Notes under the pieces: model-generated
What the model was told of the DNA's origin: nothing
Database searches by the model: none
Seen by the model: the letters and a program-made list of their open reading frames with translations, nothing else
Origin: Smithella sp. D17
GTDB lineage: Bacteria; Desulfobacterota; Syntrophia; Syntrophales; Smithellaceae
Length of the DNA stretch: 6,046 bases
NCBI GenBank assembly: GCA_000753945.1
Contig: JQOA01000079.1
Location: 1 to 6,046 of the forward strand
Reading direction: 5' to 3'
Shown here: piece by piece, positions 1 through 6,046 of the stretch
Layout: each line of letters opens with the position of its first letter
Position numbering within the stretch: the stretch's first letter is position 1
Program-made: the position numbers and the translations under genes

Positions 1-3000
1 CGGTTATTTTAGTAGCTGCTGTTTTCCCGATAACAAGTTTTGTAATATCCTTCTTGATCGCTTCCGTCAGAATACGGATTTCATCATCCCTGTCTTTGGT
101 TATTTGCTCAATAGCATCTGCTTCGATCGCCTGCGAACGCGAGTCACTTTCTGCGCCTTTCCTTGTAAATATCTTGGCATCAATGACTGTCCCTTCAACA
201 CCGGGGGGCACGCGTAAAGACGTATCTCTTACATCACTGGCCTTTTCGCCGAAAATCGCCCGCAGAAGTTTTTCTTCAGCAGATAATTGAGTCTCTCCCT
301 TGGGAGTGATTTTGCCGACAAGAATATCACCCGGCTTCACGGAAACGCCAATACAGACGATACCGCTTTCATCCAGATTTTTCAGAACTTCTTCGCCGAC
401 ATTGGGAATGTCACGCGTAATTTCTTCCTTGCCCAGCTTGGTATCACGGGACATGGTTTCAAATTCTTCAATGTGAATGGATGTAAAAATATCCTCTTTA
501 ACTATTCTTTCACTGACCAGAATAGAATCTTCATAATTGTAACCGCCCCAGGACATGAAAGCAACCATAACATTCCGTCCCAGCGCCAATTCTCCATTAT
601 CAATTGACGGTCCGTCAGCCAATATATCTTTTTTATGCAGGCGATCACCCACATTGACTATAGGTTTCTGGTTAAAACAAGTGTCTTGATTGGAGCGCTG
701 GTATTTAGCTAAATTATAAATATCAACACCGCTGTCAATGCCGTCTTCTTCAGGATGATCAGCCCGGACAATAATCCTTGATGCATCAACATTTTCCACA
801 ACACCAGGCCGTCTGGCGACAACAACCGCTCCGGAATCACGGGCAACAACCGATTCTATGCCTGTACCTACCACCGGAACTTCGGGGCTCATCAAGGGGA
901 CAGATTGTCTCTGCATATTTGACCCCATTAGTGCACGATTGGCGTCATCGTGTTCCAGAAACGGAATCAATGCCGCCGCGACACTGACCAGCTGGGTAGG
1001 CGAAACGTCCATCATCTTAATTTGTTCGGGCATAACCGAAATAAAATCGCCACCTTTTCTAACGGATATCAACTCTTCTACAAATTTGTCCTGTTGATCC
1101 ACAGGACGGTCCGCCGAAGCAACAATTTGATTTTCTTCTTCAATGGCTGTTATAAAACGAACGTCATCTGATACACGGCCATTTTCCACCATCCTATAGG
1201 GTGTTTCAATAAAGCCAAATTCATTAACCCTCGCATAAGTGCTAAGAGATACAATCAACCCGATATTAGGTCCTTCCGGTGTTTCTATCGGGCAAATACG
1301 CCCGTAATGAGTGGGATGAACGTCTCGAACTTCAAATCCGGCCCGCTCCCGCGTCAAGCCGCCTGGACCAAGTGCAGACAAGCGTCTTTTGTGCGTAATT
1401 TCAGAAAGTGGATTGGTCTGATCCATGAACTGAGAAAGCTGGCTGGAATTAAAAAATTCATTAACAACAGCCGAAACCGGCTTGGCATTAATCAGGTCGT
1501 GCGGCATCATTGTTTCGATATCCTGCAGACTCATTTTTTCTTTTATTGCCCGCTCCATGCGGACCAAACCAATACGGTACTGGTTTTCTATAAGCTCCCC
1601 AACAGATCGTACCCGGCGGTTTCCTAAATGGTCAATATCATCTACACTACAATCTCCAACAGCATTTTTCAAATCAATCAAATATTTTACCGCGGACAGA
1701 ATGTCCTCATTCCGCAACGTGGTAACATCCGTCGGCACATTCATACGTAATTTGTAATTCATCTTGGCGCGACCGACATTAGACAAGTCATAAGTTTCCG
1801 TTTCAAAGAAAAGGCTTTGGAAAAATTTTGCTGCCGTTTCCGGAGTTGGAGGATTGCTGGGACGCAACCGGCGATATATTTCCATTATCGCGTCTTCGGT
1901 ACTATCAATGCGATCCATCAATAAAGTATCCCTGATAGACGCGTTATCCATATCTTCATCAAGATGGATCAGCGTTAACTCTTTAACACCCTTCTCCCGG
2001 GCTAATTCCAACCAGTTTAAGGGCAATTCCTCGTTGCAGCGGAAAACGATGTCTCCTGTTTTAGGATCACGAATATCCGACGAAGGGATCTTACCGGTAA
2101 GCTCTGTTTCATTGATTGTAACACGTTTAATGCCTGCATCCATTATTCTTTTTAAGAGAGGCTTCGTTAGCTTGCGCCCCTTTTTGACAATCACTTCAGC
2201 GCTTTTGGGATCTTTGATATCTTCGGGAGCTTTCTGACCAAAAAGAGAATCGTCAACAGCAAAATAAATCTTTTTATCTTCAATGATAATTTTATCAATG
2301 CTGTAAAAATAATTTAGAATAAATTCCGACGAATTACCCAGCGCCTTCAATAATATGGTGACAGGCATTTTTCTGCGGCGGTCGATCCTGACATAGAGGA
2401 TGTCTTTGGAATCAAATTCCAGATCCAGCCAGGAACCACGAATGGGAATTACCCTTGCCGAATAAATCAGCTTGCCGCTGGCAACAGTTTTACCCTTATC
2501 ATGATCAAAAAAGATGCCCGGTGAACGGTGAAGTTGACTGACAATAACCCGTTCCGTTCCGTTAATGATAAAAGTGCCATTTTCAGTCATCAGCGGGATT
2601 TCGCCAAAGTAAATTTCCTGCTCTTTAATGTCGCGGATCTGCTTTGTTTCTGCTGTTTCCTTGCCACTTTTTCCTTCAGCAAGACGATCGACATCAAAAA
2701 CAACCAGCCTGACCACAATTTTCAAAGGAGCGGCATAGGTCATGCCTTTCTGGACACACTCCTTCACATCATACCGGACATCACCGAGTCTATAACTGAC
2801 AAACTCCAGAGAACACTTCCCGCTAAAGTCCGAAAAGGGAAAAACGCTCTTAAACGCACCCTGCAAACCAAAGTTACCCCTTTTTGCCGGCGCTATTTCC
2901 TTTTGGAGAAATTTTTCATAAGATTGTGTCTGGATTTCAATTAGATTCGGTATATCCAGTATTTTCTTTGCCTGACCAAAATATTTTCTAAAGTCACCCA

Positions 3001-3001
3001 T
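1..3001 (-). CDS. rpoB: RNA polymerase beta subunit RpoB (5' 1000 codons; C-terminus beyond window)
   Basis: Catalytic core subunit of DNA-dependent RNA polymerase. The frame is open from the ATG at 2999-3001 to the window edge, giving 1000 codons of a protein usually about 1300-1400 residues long. The N-terminus (MGDFRKYFGQ) fits the family. The rifampicin-pocket segment SSQLSQFMDQ then NPLSEITHKRR lies at about residues 519-541, followed by GPGGLTRERAG and HPTHYGRICPIETPEG. NYEDSILVSER places E824/D825 where E. coli has E813/D814. Residues Q524, D527, H537, R540 and S542 match the E. coli drug-sensitive residues Q513, D516, H526, R529 and S531. The region at about 230-350 resembles the E. 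coli SI1 insertion, and the window stops inside the region matching SI2. The catalytic lysines equivalent to E. coli K1065/K1073 lie outside. An AAGGA Shine-Dalgarno (3006-3010) stands only 4 nt before the ATG. rpoB follows rplL after 36 nt and is probably cotranscribed with it. Confidence 0.98.
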   Translation of the reverse strand, partial: MGDFRKYFGQAKKILDIPNLIEIQTQSYEKFLQKEIAPAKRGNFGLQGAFKSVFPFSDFSGKCSLEFVSYRLGDVRYDVKECVQKGMTYAAPLKIVVRLVVFDVDRLAEGKSGKETAETKQIRDIKEQEIYFGEIPLMTENGTFIINGTERVIVSQLHRSPGIFFDHDKGKTVASGKLIYSARVIPIRGSWLDLEFDSKDILYVRIDRRRKMPVTILLKALGNSSEFILNYFYSIDKIIIEDKKIYFAVDDSLFGQKAPEDIKDPKSAEVIVKKGRKLTKPLLKRIMDAGIKRVTINETELTGKIPSSDIRDPKTGDIVFRCNEELPLNWLELAREKGVKELTLIHLDEDMDNASIRDTLLMDRIDSTEDAIMEIYRRLRPSNPPTPETAAKFFQSLFFETETYDLSNVGRAKMNYKLRMNVPTDVTTLRNEDILSAVKYLIDLKNAVGDCSVDDIDHLGNRRVRSVGELIENQYRIGLVRMERAIKEKMSLQDIETMMPHDLINAKPVSAVVNEFFNSSQLSQFMDQTNPLSEITHKRRLSALGPGGLTRERAGFEVRDVHPTHYGRICPIETPEGPNIGLIVSLSTYARVNEFGFIETPYRMVENGRVSDDVRFITAIEEENQIVASADRPVDQQDKFVEELISVRKGGDFISVMPEQIKMMDVSPTQLVSVAAALIPFLEHDDANRALMGSNMQRQSVPLMSPEVPVVGTGIESVVARDSGAVVVARRPGVVENVDASRIIVRADHPEEDGIDSGVDIYNLAKYQRSNQDTCFNQKPIVNVGDRLHKKDILADGPSIDNGELALGRNVMVAFMSWGGYNYEDSILVSERIVKEDIFTSIHIEEFETMSRDTKLGKEEITRDIPNVGEEVLKNLDESGIVCIGVSVKPGDILVGKITPKGETQLSAEEKLLRAIFGEKASDVRDTSLRVPPGVEGTVIDAKIFTRKGAESDSRSQAIEADAIEQITKDRDDEIRILTEAIKKDITKLVIGKTAATKIT

Positions 3002-3037
3002 AGCATCCTTAAATAAAATAATATATTAGAGATTATG

Positions 3038-3421
3038 TTACTTAATCTCGACGGTCCCGCCGACTTCTTCAATTTTCTTCTTAATGTCTGCGGCTTCGTC
3101 TTTGGAAACGCCTTCTTTAATAGGTTTGGGCACACCTTCCACCAAATCCTTTGCTTCTTTCAGTCCCAAGCTGGTTATAGCTCGAACAACTTTGATTACT
3201 TGAATCTTTTCCGCGCCAAAGCCGGTGAGAATCGCATCAAACTCGGTTTTCTCCTCAGCAGGAGCGGCAGCAGCAGCGCCAGGAGCGGCAACGGCGGCCA
3301 TCATCGGAGCGGCTGCGGAAACGCCGAATTTTTCTTCCAATTCTTTTACCAGAGCAGAAAGCTCTAATACTGTCATTCCTTCAATAAATTTGACTACATC
3401 GTCCTTAGTAATTTCTGACAT
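3038..3421 (-). CDS. rplL: 50S ribosomal protein L7/L12
   Basis: Stalk protein that forms dimers on the L10 C-terminus and recruits translation factors (EF-Tu, EF-G, IF2, RF3) to the ribosome. It has 127 residues, the usual family length. The N-terminal dimerisation domain spans residues 1-33 (MSEITKDDVVKFIEGMTVLE, then a VKELEEKFGV segment). An Ala/Pro-rich flexible hinge follows at about 34-57. The globular C-terminal domain covers 58-127, with the conserved KVVRAITSLGLKEAKDLV stretch at about 77-94, then EGVPKPIKEG and the final GGTVEIK. The ATG has an AGAGG Shine-Dalgarno (3431-3435) 9 nt upstream. It lies 27 nt after rplJ with no hairpin between them, as expected for a coupled rplJL pair in which L12 is needed in several copies per L10. 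Confidence 0.98.
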   Translation of the reverse strand: MSEITKDDVVKFIEGMTVLELSALVKELEEKFGVSAAAPMMAAVAAPGAAAAAPAEEKTEFDAILTGFGAEKIQVIKVVRAITSLGLKEAKDLVEGVPKPIKEGVSKDEAADIKKKIEEVGGTVEIK

Positions 3422-3448
3422 TTTTCTATTCCTCTCTGTATGTTTTAA

Positions 3449-3973
3449 TTAATTTAAAGTTTTTTTCTTATCACAATAGGCATTGAGCACTTGCACAAAG
3501 CTTCTCGGAACGCCACTCAAAACGGTCACGAACGATGTCGGTACCGCTGCCATTACCGAAACTAATTTACCCAGGAGAACTTCTCTACTGGGTAATTCCG
3601 CCAAAACAGTAAGATCGCTCTTAGTTAAAGACTTACGATCCAGCAGTCCAACCTTGATTTCCAATTCCGGATTTTTCTTCGCAAAATCAATCAGAATTTT
3701 AGTCGGTCCTACCGGGTCTTTATAGCCCAAAACAACTGCAACAGGCCATTTGAAATGATCGTCAAGTATACTGAAATCGGTTTCTTTTGAAGCAATCCTC
3801 AAAAGAGTGTTTTTCACAACCTTCCATTCAGCATCGGACTTGCGCAACGCATTTCTCAGAGCTTCCATTTTCTCGACATTCATTCCGCTAAAGCTGGTCA
3901 GAACGCCTAACTTGGCTTCTTTGAGTTTCTTATGTAATTCAGATACAATTTGCTCTTTCGTTCCCCGATCCAA
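3449..3973 (-). CDS. rplJ: 50S ribosomal protein L10, TTG start
   Basis: Base of the ribosomal stalk: its N-terminal domain binds 23S rRNA with L11 and its C-terminal helix carries the L12 dimers. The L10-L12 complex is also a known autogenous regulator of its own mRNA. It has 174 residues, normal for the family. Family hallmarks include VLTSFSGMNVEKMEALRNAL (about 24-43), the rRNA-binding WKVVKNTLLRIA (50-61), LPSREVLLGKL (127-137) and a hydrophobic C-terminal helix (about 146-166) for L12 binding. The start codon is TTG (3971-3973). It has a near-perfect AAAGGAGG Shine-Dalgarno 8 nt upstream, and an in-frame TGA at 3989-3991 with no ATG or GTG between, while the next in-frame ATG is Met31, inside the conserved domain. 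The start is therefore well fixed. A structured 238-nt leader lies upstream. Confidence 0.97.
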   Translation of the reverse strand: MDRGTKEQIVSELHKKLKEAKLGVLTSFSGMNVEKMEALRNALRKSDAEWKVVKNTLLRIASKETDFSILDDHFKWPVAVVLGYKDPVGPTKILIDFAKKNPELEIKVGLLDRKSLTKSDLTVLAELPSREVLLGKLVSVMAAVPTSFVTVLSGVPRSFVQVLNAYCDKKKTLN

Positions 3974-3977
3974 TCTA

Positions 3978-4018
3978 TCCGCCTCCTTTCAAAATTATTT
4001 TATTTTCTTGAGGCCGGA
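3978..4018 (-). promoter_or_regulatory. Hairpin covering the rplJ Shine-Dalgarno
   Basis: On the transcribed strand, TCCGGCCTC (4010-4018) can pair with GAGGCGGA (3978-3985): 8 base pairs, mostly G-C, with one bulged G in the 5' arm. The 3' arm includes four of the five bases of the GGAGG Shine-Dalgarno (3982-3986) that serves the TTG start of rplJ. The 24-nt loop is A/T-rich and can form a further short AAAAT/ATTTT stem. Pairing is seen directly. A role in holding rplJ translation low is inferred from the position. No conserved family is recognised for this element. Confidence 0.55.
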
Positions 4019-4039
4019 GAATCTAGCCACATACAGAAC

Positions 4040-4079
4040 AAAAAAACGGTAACCTTGTCCAAATTCCGATTCCCGTTTT
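4040..4079 (-). terminator. Intrinsic-terminator-like attenuator in the rplJ leader
   Basis: On the transcribed strand, AAAACGGGAATC (4068-4079) pairs with GGTTACCGTTTT (4043-4054). This gives 11 pairs including one T-G wobble, with one G-A mismatch inside the stem, around a 13-nt loop. The 3' arm runs into a T tract of seven (4040-4046), of which four are in the stem. The layout is that of a Rho-independent terminator, though the stem has only four G-C pairs, so it may be inefficient or conditional. It lies between the L10-leader-like element and the rplJ ribosome binding site, the position of an attenuator. In Bacillus subtilis, L10-L12 is known to act on rplJL by transcription attenuation, and the same mode here is an inference. 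Confidence 0.55.
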
Positions 4080-4127
4080 CCAAAAATTGTTTACCTTGAA
4101 AAATAAAGCAACTATTTTCATCATACG

Positions 4128-4180
4128 AGTCTCGGCAGGCCTTTTTTCGTTTAAACTTCTGTACCTGCTGTCTTCGACCT
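4128..4180 (-). promoter_or_regulatory. L10 leader (L10-L12 binding mRNA element)
   Basis: The transcribed strand carries GTCGAAGACAGCAGGTAC followed, after an A-rich loop, by GGCCTGCCGAGAC. This closely resembles the widespread L10 leader, a kink-turn-containing mRNA site bound by the L10-L12 complex. GCAGG (4164-4168) pairs with CCTGC (4135-4139). An outer GGTC/GACT helix can form, separated from the inner one by the purine-rich GAAGACA and CGAGA strands that would form the kink-turn internal loop. It begins about 30 nt after the rplA stop and about 155 nt upstream of the rplJ start, the expected place. Identification rests on remembered sequence and structure and not on a covariance search. 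Confidence 0.8.
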
Positions 4181-4185
4181 TAATT

Positions 4186-4191
4186 ATTGTA
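4186..4191 (-). promoter_or_regulatory. Possible -10 box of an internal rplJ promoter
   Basis: TACAAT on the transcribed strand matches five of six bases of the sigma-70 -10 consensus and would start transcription just at the 5' edge of the L10-leader-like element. E. coli has an rplJ promoter in the equivalent region. However, no good -35 hexamer is present: the best, TTAATG at an 18-nt spacing, matches only three bases and overlaps the end of rplA, and there is no extended -10 TG. The surroundings are AT-rich, so chance is quite possible. Confidence 0.25.
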
Positions 4192-4211
4192 AAAAACTTA
4201 ATTTTTCTCCA

Positions 4212-4913
4212 TTAAACCGCAGCTTTTATATCGAGAGGATCAATTTTCACGCCCACACCCATTGTACTGGAAATAGAAATGCTTTTAATATAAGTTCCTT
4301 TGCTTGACGCCGGTTTCAATTTAATAATGGTTTCCAGCAAAGCGCTGACATTTTCTCTTAATTTTTCGGCGCCAAAAGATACTTTTCCAACAGGAGAGTG
4401 AACTATTCCCGCTTTTTCCACGCGGAATTCCACCTTCCCGGCCTTCAATTCCTTCACCGCATTAGCCACTTCAAAAGTCACGGTTCCCACCTTCGGATTG
4501 GGCATTAACCCGCGCGGACCTAAAATTTTACCGATCTTTCCCACGGAACCCATCATATCCGGAGTCGCAATAACACGATCAAATTCCATCCAGCCGCCTT
4601 TAATCTTTTCAAGAATATCATCATTGCCGACTAAATCCGCACCGGCTTCCAGAGCTTCTTTCTCCTTTTCTCCTTTGGCAAAAACCAAAACCCTTACAGT
4701 TTTTCCCAAGCCATTAGGCAGAACCACACTTCCCCGCACCATCTGATCGGCATGAGCAGGATTAACGCCTAAACGAATGGCAGCATCCACAGTCTCATCA
4801 AATTTGGTGCCAGCCGCTGATACAACTATTTCCGTAGCTTCTTGAAGCGAGTATCGTTTGCCCGGTTCAACTTTCGCTTTTGCTGCCAATATACGTTTGC
4901 CTCTTTTTAACAT
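4212..4913 (-). CDS. rplA: 50S ribosomal protein L1
   Basis: Forms the mobile L1 stalk of the large subunit that guides deacylated tRNA out of the E site. In many bacteria it also represses its own operon by binding mRNA. It has 233 residues, the standard length. The family signature ATPDMMGSVGKIGKILGPRG lies at about 116-135, followed by LMPNPKVGTVT. Domain I features include FDETVDAAIRLGV (38-50) and DQMVRGSVVLPNG (56-68), and the LKAGKVEFRVEKAGIVHSPVG segment (156-176) and the TMGVGVKID end are also typical. The ATG has a GAGG Shine-Dalgarno (4920-4923) 6 nt away and lies 17 nt after rplK. I saw no clear L1-binding mRNA motif in this window. Confidence 0.98.
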   Translation of the reverse strand: MLKRGKRILAAKAKVEPGKRYSLQEATEIVVSAAGTKFDETVDAAIRLGVNPAHADQMVRGSVVLPNGLGKTVRVLVFAKGEKEKEALEAGADLVGNDDILEKIKGGWMEFDRVIATPDMMGSVGKIGKILGPRGLMPNPKVGTVTFEVANAVKELKAGKVEFRVEKAGIVHSPVGKVSFGAEKLRENVSALLETIIKLKPASSKGTYIKSISISSTMGVGVKIDPLDIKAAV

Positions 4914-4930
4914 AATAAACCTCGTATTTA

Positions 4931-5356
4931 TTAACCTGTAATTTCAATTCCCATTGACCTTGCAGTGCCTGAAATTGTCTTTATAGCACCTTCAATATTC
5001 ACGGCATTTAAATCTTTAAACTTTAATTCGGCAATTTCTTTCACTTGTCCTGCCGTAACCGTGCCAACTTTTTCTCTCTTCGGATCGCTGGCTCCTTTGG
5101 CAATTTTTGCCGCCTGTTTAAGCAGCACGGATACCGGAGGTGTCTTTGTTATAAATGTAAACGATCTGTCCGCATAAACGGTAATCACGACAGGAATAAT
5201 CATACCTTCCTGACTCTGCGTCATAGCATTATAGGCTTTGCAAAATTCCATAATATTGACGCCGTGCTGTCCCAATGCCGGACCGATAGGAGGTGAAGGA
5301 GTCGCTTTGCCCGCCTTGATTTGCAATTTTATATTTGCAATAATTTTTTTTGCCAT
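4931..5356 (-). CDS. rplK: 50S ribosomal protein L11
   Basis: Binds the GTPase-associated centre of 23S rRNA beside L10 and takes part in factor-dependent GTP hydrolysis and in RelA-dependent sensing of uncharged tRNA. It has 141 residues, the normal length. The N-terminal domain has the proline-rich KATPSPPIGPALGQHGVNIM (17-36), which includes the prolines (P23, P26) known to matter for thiostrepton action, and then EFCKAYNA. The C-terminal rRNA-binding domain contains GTVTAGQVKEIAELKFKDLN and ends SMGIEITG. The ATG has AGGG (5366-5369) 9 nt upstream. The 57-nt gap behind nusG is AT-rich and shows no terminator or convincing promoter. Confidence 0.98.
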   Translation of the reverse strand: MAKKIIANIKLQIKAGKATPSPPIGPALGQHGVNIMEFCKAYNAMTQSQEGMIIPVVITVYADRSFTFITKTPPVSVLLKQAAKIAKGASDPKREKVGTVTAGQVKEIAELKFKDLNAVNIEGAIKTISGTARSMGIEITG

Positions 5357-5413
5357 TTTAAATCACCCTGATCTGAATATTTTTTATACTTATTTTGCTT
5401 TTTTATTAAAATA

Positions 5414-5944
5414 TTATCCCTGAGTTACCTGAATGAAATCCAATTCCACCGGTGTAGGCCGGCCAAAAATACTCACGATAACTCTTAGCTTGCTTTTTTC
5501 AGGTTTCAATTCATCAATAACCCCGTCAAAATTGGTAAACGGACCATCAATAATTTTCACATGATCACCAACATCGAATTTGAATTTGGGCTTTGGCTTG
5601 AGCGTTCCTTCATCAATCCTAAACTTCAGGTTTTCCACATCTTTGTCCGGTATAGGTGAAGGCTTATCTTTAGTGCCAATGAAACCGGTAACTTTAGGAG
5701 TATCTTTAACAATATGCCAGGTATCATCCGTCATTTCCATGCGGACAAGAATATATCCCGGAAAAAACTTACGTTTGGAATTTTTCTTTTCCCCTGAAAT
5801 CAATTCTACAACATCTTCTTCAGGAATAAGAATATCGGAAAAGAGAGCCTGGGTTCCGGACAGTTCAATTCTTTCTTGAAGACTCATCTTTACCTTGTTC
5901 TCATACCCGGAATAGGTATGAACAACATACCATTTAAAAGCCAT
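5414..5944 (-). CDS. nusG: Transcription termination/antitermination factor NusG
   Basis: Binds the clamp of RNA polymerase across the DNA channel, suppresses pausing, and contacts Rho or ribosomal protein S10 to couple transcription to termination or translation. It has 176 residues, close to the compact E. coli-type length with no large inserted domain. The NGN domain covers about residues 3-112, with WYVVHTYSGYENKV (5-18) and RKFFPGYILVRMEM (58-71), then DTPKVTGFIG (81-90). The KOW domain covers about 122-176, with FDVGDHVKIIDGPFTNFDG (123-141) and IFGRPTPVELDFIQV. The ATG lies 3 nt after the secE stop. Its Shine-Dalgarno, a modest TTAGGT, sits inside the last two secE codons, so translation may be coupled. 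Confidence 0.98.
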   Translation of the reverse strand: MAFKWYVVHTYSGYENKVKMSLQERIELSGTQALFSDILIPEEDVVELISGEKKNSKRKFFPGYILVRMEMTDDTWHIVKDTPKVTGFIGTKDKPSPIPDKDVENLKFRIDEGTLKPKPKFKFDVGDHVKIIDGPFTNFDGVIDELKPEKSKLRVIVSIFGRPTPVELDFIQVTQG

Positions 5945-5947
5945 TTT

Positions 5948-6046
5948 TTAACCTAATATAAATTTAACTGTTTTAGCGAGTGCAAAATCAATTATGCCCA
6001 AAATAATCGCAACTATAAAAACTAAAATTATTACGACTGCTGTAGA
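5948..6046 (-). CDS. secE: Preprotein translocase subunit SecE (C-terminal 32 codons)
   Basis: Essential small subunit of the SecYEG export channel in the inner membrane. Only the 3' end is inside the window; the frame is open to the edge and ends at the TAA at 5948-5950. The visible part starts STAVVIILVFIVAIILG, a hydrophobic transmembrane segment, and continues with IIDFALAKTVKFILG. This matches the conserved last membrane helix and tail of SecE. The place directly ahead of nusG is the standard bacterial arrangement. The rest of the protein cannot be judged. Confidence 0.93.
   Translation of the reverse strand, partial: STAVVIILVFIVAIILGIIDFALAKTVKFILG

Noticed and set aside
1381..1441. 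Possible rifampicin-resistance changes in the RpoB drug pocket
   Set aside because: All key residues (Q524, D527, H537, R540, S542, L544) match the sensitive E. coli state, so nothing here suggests resistance.
54..2944. Several plus-strand open frames of about 60-140 codons opposite rpoB
   Set aside because: They lie antisense to a continuous, strongly conserved RpoB frame, resemble no known family, and are explained as shadows of its codon usage.
2941..3135. Minus-strand 64-codon frame across the rplL/rpoB junction
   Set aside because: It is out of frame with both rplL and rpoB, both of which are well supported, and has no recognisable protein family.
3244..3317. Repetitive GCAGCA/GCGGC-type stretch that looks like a small repeat array
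   Set aside because: It encodes the Ala-rich hinge of L7/L12, so the repetition follows from the protein sequence.
4149..4156. GTTTAAAC palindrome as an operator site
   Set aside because: It is a single 8-base palindrome inside the loop of the L10-leader-like element in AT-rich DNA, with no second copy or promoter arrangement.
5357..5413. AT-rich nusG-rplK gap as a promoter or terminator
   Set aside because: TATA-like strings occur by base composition alone; no paired -35 box at proper spacing and no stable hairpin are seen.

Overview
The window is a ribosomal-protein/RNA polymerase operon, transcribed entirely on the minus strand. Read in the direction of transcription (right to left) it holds: the last 32 codons of secE, then nusG, rplK (L11), rplA (L1), rplJ (L10), rplL (L7/L12) and the first 1000 codons of rpoB (RNA polymerase beta). 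Open reading on the plus strand is only the shadow of these genes.

Gene order and protein lengths are those of a typical bacterium. The DNA is moderately AT-rich. RpoB keeps the same length as Escherichia coli beta (a constant offset of 11 residues) from the rifampicin region through the E813/D814 site, and the residues before that read through a proteobacterial-type insertion. This points to a proteobacterial or Desulfobacterota-like (former deltaproteobacterial) genome. The exact lineage is an inference and not firm.

The genes are tightly packed. Gaps are 3 nt (secE-nusG), 57 nt (nusG-rplK), 17 nt (rplK-rplA), 27 nt (rplJ-rplL) and 36 nt (rplL-rpoB). The only sizeable non-coding stretch is the 238 nt between rplA and rplJ (3974-4211), and it is densely structured. 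In order of transcription it contains a weak -10-like box, a sequence closely resembling the L10 leader (binding site of the L10-L12 complex), an intrinsic-terminator-like hairpin with a T run, and a hairpin whose 3' arm covers the very strong Shine-Dalgarno of rplJ. rplJ itself starts at TTG.

Functionally, SecE is a subunit of the protein-export channel, NusG links RNA polymerase to Rho or the ribosome, L11/L1/L10/L12 build the L1 stalk and the factor-binding stalk of the 50S subunit, and RpoB is the core polymerase subunit. The expected logic is L10-L12 feedback on rplJL, and through the short rplL-rpoB gap possibly on rpoB too. I see no mobile element, CRISPR array, tRNA, rRNA or sign of horizontal transfer, and no wholly new system. 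The part most worth a second look is the rplJ leader.
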